Assembly: GCA_964608495.1 (NCBI GenBank)
Contig: CAZSOQ010000096.1
Coordinates: forward strand, 1 to 18,855
Direction: 5' to 3'
DNA: 18,855 bases
From: JAKORR01 sp964608495
Lineage (GTDB): Bacteria > Armatimonadota > Zipacnadia > Zipacnadales > FEN-943
The notes below the pieces were generated by a model, which searched no databases, had not been told where the DNA came from, and saw nothing but the letters and a program-made list of their open reading frames with translations. The position numbers and the translations under genes are program-made. Positions 14,404 to 18,855 of the stretch are shown piece by piece (position 1 is the first letter of the stretch; every line of letters begins with the position of its first letter).

Positions 14404-17049
14404 CTACCGCCGCAGTCTGACAACCCGGTACAGTCCCACGGGCCCGACGCTGACCTCGTAGCGTCCCTTCCGCTGCTTCACGGCCAGGGCCTGCCCACTG
14501 ACCGCCAGCTCCGCTGTCCGCACCGGGAAGTCACAGCTCAGCGTGGCCGCGGGGCCCGCGGCGCGCTGCCAGTGCTCGCGCAGCCCGTTCCTGTCGTGCA
14601 GATGGACGAGGACCTCCCCGGCGCCGCGCCGGTAGACGCCCATGCGCACGTAGTCCGGCGCGTCCAGAGTCACGGGCGGCGGTGCCTGCCGGCAGACGAT
14701 CCGCGCGAGCTCGCGTACCAGCGACGACTGCTCCTGGAGGCCCTCGGGGCCCTCCTCGAAGTCCAGGCTCAGAGCGGTGCGCCGCGTCCCGTCGGCTCCG
14801 AGGGCCACGAGCTGCAGGTTGTCCAGGTAGAAGGTGGCGCGCTCGGTCCCGGCGCCGTACACCACCAGCCAATCCGTTCGGTGATACTGGGGCGCGCCCG
14901 CGGCGGCCCTGACGCTGCGCTCCTCGCCTCCGGGAAGCGTCACCGTCACCTCGTAGCCCGGGGGCTTGCCTTCGGCTGCGAAGTCGTAGGCGATCCGCAG
15001 GTGAATCCAGCGGTCGTCGGGGAGATCGCAGACGGCCTGCCCATTCGCCCAGACCTTGGCCTGGGGCCCCAGCCCCACGATGGGCCCCTCGATGGGCGCG
15101 ACCGACGACCGGACCTCGATGGACACGTGCGCGCCAGCGCCCACCCTCAGATCGCAGCTCAGCTCGCCGCCGACGTACTCCGGCGCCGCGAAGGGCAGGA
15201 ACCGGTTCTCGAGGTCGGGGTAGAAGGGCTGGGGCGCGATCGGCGCGTCCTCGTACTTGAGCGAGTACCGCCCGCCGGCCGCCGTCTCGTCGCTCACGCC
15301 CAGGCGCGTCTCGCCTCCCGAGGCGGGATTGCTGGCGTAGGCGACGGACGGATCTGCGTCCACCACCGTCACGCGCCCCTTACCGTAGGGCCTTGTCGCG
15401 ATGGCAGGGGGCGCCGCGTCCCCCTCGCCGTATCGGTAGAGCACCTCCCACTCGCGGCCCACCAGCCGCAGGGGTGTCCTCACGGCCGCCACGGCCAGCG
15501 GGCTGCTGCTGCCTACGCGCCAGAGCTTCACGTTGCGCGAGTCCGAGGCGTCGGGCGCAGGTACGCCGTCGAAGACGAAGCCCAGCGCCTCGGCCAGCGG
15601 GTTGCGGTCGCGCGGCTGGCCGTCGGCGTTGAGCTGGCCCGCGCCCGGACCGAGCACCAGCGTGCCTCCGGACCTGGCGTAGTCCACGGCGGTGCGCGCC
15701 TGAGCGTCGGTCAGGGCCAGCGAGAGCGGCATGAAGAGCACCCGGTAGCGGCTGAGCGTGGCGGCCCTGAAGTCGGCGTCGTAGACGTAGTCCGGGGACA
15801 CGTGCTCGGCCCCCAGGACGGCAGTCCAGTTGCCCAGGGAGGCGAAGTAGGGGTCAAGACTGCTCGACCCCACGCCGCCACGCCCGAAGAAGAAGGTCTC
15901 CGTCTGCTGCGACACATTCAGCGCGGCGTAGGGCAGGGATTCGCCGCCCACCCAGGGGTGAATCCCCTCCATGACCGGCGACATGAGCGCCGCGGTCGGC
16001 GCCATCTTGGGGTCGAAGAGGTCGCCGCCGAAGGACGGGTAGCCCCCTGCCTGGTAGCAGAGGAGGGCGTGCTGGAGCAGCGAGTCGGCATCGGCCTCCG
16101 GCGTCGCGGGCAGGCTGAAGGGCCGCCACACCTCGGACTGCCCGCGACCGTAGGCGCGGCAGAGGCGCATGGTCAGGTCCAGGCTGTCCGGCGAGAAGGC
16201 TTCCGACCCGCTGATGATGTCGGCGTCGTAGCGGTCAATCGGCACGGCGCTCTGCCAGGGGATGCCCGGGCGGTGGTAGTGGTTGATGACGACCGCGGCG
16301 TCGGGGTGCTTCTCGCGGATGGCGCCGGCCAGGCGCCCGATGTAGTCCCCGAACTCGCGGTAGCGCCAGTGGACCCAGGCGCGGAAGGTGGAGTCCTCCC
16401 AGTCGAGACGGGAGGGAAGCTCGAGACCCGTGTCGGCGAGGAACTTGGCCCGACAGGCCGCGCAGCCGCAGGTCAGGGGCACCGGGCGCTCCCAGATCGG
16501 CGTCCAGACCGAGCCGTCGAACCAGATGCCGTCCAGCCCCAGACGCTCGATCGCGTAGTCGGCATACCGGATCAGGGCGTCACCATAGCCCGTCTCGATG
16601 CAGCAGACGAAGTCCTCCGGGCGCCAGGGCACGATGTACACCTGCCGCCAGTCGGGGCGCTCACGCCAGCCGGACTGGCAGAAGGTCAGCGGATACCAGG
16701 ACATCACGGCCATGCCCGCCTCGTGCATCTCCGCCACCCACTGGCGGAGGATCGCCTCGTTCTGCTCGGCCTCGGGATAGGCGCAGGGGAGGTACGGGCT
16801 CTTCATCAGCGCACCGCCCCAATTGTCCACCACCTGGATCCACCGGGCCTGCACGCCGGCGTCGGCCAGGGCCTGCTCGCGGGCGCGACGAGCGGTGGCG
16901 TCCTTCACCTGCTGCGGCTGCGGGCGGGCCTCGATGCGCAGCACCGCCCGGCCGTAGGCCGTGGCCTCGACCGGCGCCGAGTGGGCCACCACGGCGAGAC
17001 AGGCGAGAAACAGCATCGCGAGAGACAGACGCGGCAGATGCACGTGCAT
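14404..17049 (-). CDS. Secreted GHL6-like glycoside hydrolase with GATase-like domain
   Basis: This is an 881-residue exported protein. A signal peptide (about 1-24) ends near AHS-AP. A (beta/alpha)8 barrel (about 45-400) resembles hypothetical glycosyl hydrolase 6 and GH29-like proteins: GLDGIWFDGSVW with Asp178 in the usual nucleophile position, and a CGCAAC cluster (Cys194, 196, 199) typical of this group and possibly metal-binding. A GATase-like beta-galactosidase trimerisation domain follows (about 420-520, RVLFMPLSLALTDAQ, SGGTLVLGPGAG), then a concanavalin-like sandwich (about 590-790) and a C-terminal beta domain. ATG 17049 is chosen because AGGAGG lies seven bases upstream and the signal peptide starts there; the open frame extends 140 codons further but that part reads as repeat-rich spacer. 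It is the first gene of the operon. The substrate is unknown. Confidence 0.9.
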   Translation of the reverse strand: MHVHLPRLSLAMLFLACLAVVAHSAPVEATAYGRAVLRIEARPQPQQVKDATARRAREQALADAGVQARWIQVVDNWGGALMKSPYLPCAYPEAEQNEAILRQWVAEMHEAGMAVMSWYPLTFCQSGWRERPDWRQVYIVPWRPEDFVCCIETGYGDALIRYADYAIERLGLDGIWFDGSVWTPIWERPVPLTCGCAACRAKFLADTGLELPSRLDWEDSTFRAWVHWRYREFGDYIGRLAGAIREKHPDAAVVINHYHRPGIPWQSAVPIDRYDADIISGSEAFSPDSLDLTMRLCRAYGRGQSEVWRPFSLPATPEADADSLLQHALLCYQAGGYPSFGGDLFDPKMAPTAALMSPVMEGIHPWVGGESLPYAALNVSQQTETFFFGRGGVGSSSLDPYFASLGNWTAVLGAEHVSPDYVYDADFRAATLSRYRVLFMPLSLALTDAQARTAVDYARSGGTLVLGPGAGQLNADGQPRDRNPLAEALGFVFDGVPAPDASDSRNVKLWRVGSSSPLAVAAVRTPLRLVGREWEVLYRYGEGDAAPPAIATRPYGKGRVTVVDADPSVAYASNPASGGETRLGVSDETAAGGRYSLKYEDAPIAPQPFYPDLENRFLPFAAPEYVGGELSCDLRVGAGAHVSIEVRSSVAPIEGPIVGLGPQAKVWANGQAVCDLPDDRWIHLRIAYDFAAEGKPPGYEVTVTLPGGEERSVRAAAGAPQYHRTDWLVVYGAGTERATFYLDNLQLVALGADGTRRTALSLDFEEGPEGLQEQSSLVRELARIVCRQAPPPVTLDAPDYVRMGVYRRGAGEVLVHLHDRNGLREHWQRAAGPAATLSCDFPVRTAELAVSGQALAVKQRKGRYEVSVGPVGLYRVVRLRR

Positions 17050-17088
17050 GAGCGTGCCTCCTGACGGCGCGCGGGTCGCAGGGAGGAA

Positions 17089-17118
17089 TCTAGAGTCACG
17101 ACGCAGTCTAGACTCACG
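17089..17118. promoter_or_regulatory. Candidate operator: paired TCTAGASTCACG sites
   Basis: TCTAGAGTCACG (17089-17100) and TCTAGACTCACG (17107-17118) are direct repeats with one mismatch, 18 bases apart. The second sits on the 10-base palindrome AGTCTAGACT (17105-17114). They lie 40-70 bases upstream of the GHL6-like start, where a repressor or activator site for the operon would be expected. No convincing -10/-35 pair was found around them. Confidence 0.35.
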
Positions 17119-17136
17119 GAGTACTAGAAATACCTT

Positions 17137-17188
17137 CCCCCCTTCAAAAGCTCTCCCCCCTAGGGGGGTGAGACCTTTTGAAGGGGGG
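17137..17188. repeat. 52-base long palindrome upstream of the glycan operon
   Basis: The outer arms CCCCCCTTCAAAAG (17137-17150) and CTTTTGAAGGGGGG (17175-17188) are perfect over 14 bases. Between them is a second palindrome, CCCCCCTAGGGGGG (17155-17168), flanked by CTC/GAG. Together they form an almost uninterrupted hairpin in either strand. A further GGGGGGAAACTTTTG follows just to the right. It may be a MITE-like or REP-like element or a terminator-like barrier between the divergent units. Confidence 0.7.
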
Positions 17189-17427
17189 TGCAGGGGGGAA
17201 ACTTTTGCGGGCCCGGAAGAGAACGAGGGCAAGGGAGCGAAGAGGTCTCGGGCCGCGGGAAGGGCTGTCCTGGGCATGGGCGCGCCTCCGAGTCGGATGG
17301 TGTCGCGGCCAGAGTAGCAGATTGCGGTGGGCAGAGTCCTGGCAGGAAGTGGGATTCTTTCTGACATCGGTGGGATTCGTTCGGGACTCTTGTGGGCAGC
17401 GATCGGGCAGGGAGTGGTAAAGCGAAA
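17189..17427. other. Spacer without genes
   Basis: I find no convincing gene in these 239 bases. The only structure noted is a direct repeat GTGGGATTCKTTC at 17349-17361 and 17370-17382, 21 bases apart (two helical turns), which might be a pair of protein-binding sites. Confidence 0.5.
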
Positions 17428-17518
17428 GAGGCGGGGCTGAAGCCCCGCCCTACAGAATACAGGGACCACAGCGGGGCCACCACCGCAGGCGCGGCCCTGC
17501 GGGCCGACCTGCGACTAC
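17428..17518 (-). repeat. REP-like double palindrome, right cluster (inverted)
   Basis: In reverse orientation this repeats the layout of 11109-11190: GTAGTCGCAGG (17518-17508), a CCGCAGG...CCTGCGG stem (17483-17502), a GTGGTCCCTG linker and then the GGCGGGGC/GCCCCGCC palindrome (17430-17449). The 26 bases 17428-17453 are an exact inverted copy of 11165-11190. A weaker plus-strand relative, GTACTCGCAGGCTTTGCGC, lies at about 17613-17631. Confidence 0.7.
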
Positions 17519-17686
17519 AACAGCACCAGCCGCCCCTCCACCCCGCAGGTGCGGAATGCCGCCGGACCTGGCCGCCTGCCTCTTGCCAACCCGCACCCAG
17601 GGAAGACGGCAGGCTGTACTCGCAGGCTTTGCGCTGCGCCCGCGGAAAACGATCCCCCCATCGCAGGAACGGAAAGGAGATCAGCG
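17519..17686. other. Leader of the second URO-D gene
   Basis: No gene and no clear promoter hexamers are seen here. The stretch includes a degenerate REP-like half element (about 17611-17643) and ends with AAGGAGA (17674-17680), six bases before the GTG start, which is a good Shine-Dalgarno sequence. Confidence 0.5.
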
Positions 17687-18855
17687 GTGAACGATCTTGA
17701 GCGGTTCAAAGCCGTGTGCAGGGGCGAGAAGCCGGACTACGTGCCGATCTTCGGGTTCCCCGGCGCGCCAGGCGTCTCCCAGGGCGCCATGAGGAAAACC
17801 CACCAGCGCCTGGTGGAACAGGGCATGCCCGAGTGGGTGGATGGCTGCCACTCCCTCAGCGCCCGCGACAGCACCCAGACGTGGATGAGGTACTGGGGCA
17901 CCACCGGGCCCCTCGGCCTGGACTTCTTTCCCGCCGACCCCGGCGGGCCCGGGATCCGCGTCGAGAAGCGCGTCGAGGGCGAGTGGGAGATCATCGAGTC
18001 CGAAACCGGCGCGCTCACCCGCCAGGTCGTGGACAACGATGTTACCTACTCCATGCCGGAGTTCATCGTCTACGACGTGCGGGACAGGGCGAGCTGGGAG
18101 TTCTACCGCGAGCGCACCATGCCCGGGCCCCCGTGGAGCTGGGAGCGCATCCACGAGGCCTGCCGGCGCTTCGATGGCCGCACGCGGCCGCTCTGCATCG
18201 GCCTGGGCTCGACCTGGGGGCAGTTGCGGGGGCTGATGGGGCCCGAGAAGGCCTGTACGGTGCTGTACGACGACCCGGGCCTGGCCCACGAGATACTGGA
18301 CTGGTACTCGTGGCTGCGGCGGACGTACCTGTTCCCGCTCGTGGCGCGGCTGGGGCCGGAGATTATCGCGACGGGCGAGGACAACTGCTACAACCACGGG
18401 ATGCTCATCAGCCCCGCGCACTTCCGGGAGTTCTGCGCGTCCGCGTACCGGGAGATGGGGGAGCTGGCCCGCGACTGCGGCGTGGACATGGTCGCGGTGG
18501 ACACCGACGGGAATATGATGGAGCTGGTGGGGCTGCTCGAGGAGTGCGGGGTCAACGCCCTGTTCCCCTGCGAGGTGAAGGCGGGGAACGACCTGTTCGC
18601 GCTGCGGGACAGGCACCCGGGATTCATCTTCCTGGGGTGGCTGGAGAAGGAAGTGCTGAACCGGGGCAACGAGGGCAGGATCGAGGGGGAGGTGAGGTCG
18701 AAGGTGCCGGCACTGCTGGGGAAGGGGAGGTACTTCCCGAACGGGGACCACGGGATCCAGCCGATGGTGAGCTTCGAGGGGATGTGCAGGTTCATGACGG
18801 TGCTGCATGAGGTGACGGGGAATCCGGAGGGGGAGTACCCCAGGATGGAAGGGTG
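17687..18855 (+). CDS. URO-D family protein, 3' end cut by window
   Basis: GTG 17687, with AAGGAGA six bases upstream, opens a frame without stops to the window edge (389 complete codons). The protein begins MNDLERFKAVCRGEKPDYVP, the usual URO-D-superfamily start. It continues with LGLDFFPAD, YDDPGLAHEILDWYSW, TGEDNCYNHGMLISPAHF, VAVDTDGNM (Asp272, Asp274), GVNALFPCEV and GRYFPNGDHGIQP, all fitting a URO-D-like barrel. The HxC zinc motif of MtaA-type methyltransferases is replaced by DTD, so the metal chemistry must differ. The last two bases are TG, so the stop may be TGA directly at the edge, which would suit the family's length. It is divergent from the glycan operon, which carries another, different URO-D protein. 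It is cytoplasmic; its substrate is unknown. Confidence 0.92.
   Translation, partial: MNDLERFKAVCRGEKPDYVPIFGFPGAPGVSQGAMRKTHQRLVEQGMPEWVDGCHSLSARDSTQTWMRYWGTTGPLGLDFFPADPGGPGIRVEKRVEGEWEIIESETGALTRQVVDNDVTYSMPEFIVYDVRDRASWEFYRERTMPGPPWSWERIHEACRRFDGRTRPLCIGLGSTWGQLRGLMGPEKACTVLYDDPGLAHEILDWYSWLRRTYLFPLVARLGPEIIATGEDNCYNHGMLISPAHFREFCASAYREMGELARDCGVDMVAVDTDGNMMELVGLLEECGVNALFPCEVKAGNDLFALRDRHPGFIFLGWLEKEVLNRGNEGRIEGEVRSKVPALLGKGRYFPNGDHGIQPMVSFEGMCRFMTVLHEVTGNPEGEYPRMEG

Noticed and set aside
12601..17064. A 1487-residue open frame on the plus strand, the longest in the window
   Set aside because: It is rich in Arg, His, Pro and Gly with no recognisable domain, and runs antisense through three genes with clear motifs, signal peptides and ribosome-binding sites. 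It is a GC-driven shadow.
17050..17469. N-terminal extension of the GHL6-like protein by 140 codons
   Set aside because: The extension reads through the long palindrome and the REP-like element and lies ahead of a perfect AGGAGG plus signal peptide start at 17049.
17716..18810. A 364-residue plus-strand frame and a 375-residue minus-strand frame at the right end
   Set aside because: Both are shadows of the URO-D frame that starts at 17687, which has the family motifs and a good ribosome-binding site but no stop inside the window.

Overview
This is a high-GC bacterial window (roughly two thirds G+C by eye) with ten protein-coding genes, short intergenic spacers and many GC-rich palindromic repeats. 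Several start codons sit behind strong Shine-Dalgarno sequences, and GTG and TTG starts are common. I see no rRNA, tRNA, CRISPR array, transposase or phage gene. The mix of very large secreted glycoside hydrolases, uroporphyrinogen-decarboxylase-family (URO-D) proteins, a PflX/AmmeMemoRadiSam-like radical SAM protein and an AAA_32-type Lon-like protease would fit an Armatimonadota-, Planctomycetota- or related lineage. That placement is inference with low confidence.

Left part (1-5.7 kb), housekeeping-like genes: a rhomboid intramembrane protease (-, 62-760) is divergent from a radical SAM protein (+, 1020-2030) with an extra cysteine cluster at its C-terminus. A convergent spacer with a palindromic repeat follows. 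Then comes a two-gene minus-strand operon: a Lon-like protease (2941-5418) and a DUF72/YecE protein (2206-2937), three bases apart, both with TTG starts.

Middle (5.7-11.3 kb): a 1341-residue multidomain glycoside hydrolase (+, 5683-9708) is convergent with an aldo/keto-reductase-like TIM-barrel protein (-, about 9851-10798). The leader of the latter is a three-unit tandem repeat that seems to supply its ribosome-binding site and start codon. About 450 bases of repeat-rich spacer follow.

Right part (11.3-18.9 kb), glycan cluster: a minus-strand operon runs from a secreted GHL6-like glycosidase (14404-17049) through a URO-D-family protein (13237-14343) to a secreted BNR-repeat sialidase-like enzyme (11322-13199). 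A second, divergent URO-D-family gene (+, 17687 to the window end) is cut by the window edge. REP-like palindrome clusters lie on both sides of the operon in inverted orientation, sharing a perfect 26-base sequence.

Proposed joint role (inference): the three secreted enzymes degrade complex, possibly sialylated or mucin-like, glycans outside the cytoplasm, while the two URO-D-like proteins act in the cytoplasm on an unknown substrate. No clearly new defence or mobile system was found. The most interesting leads are the URO-D/glycosidase linkage with altered metal-ligand motifs, the aldo/keto-reductase-like protein without the expected catalytic residues, the radical SAM cysteine cluster, and the family of palindromic repeats.
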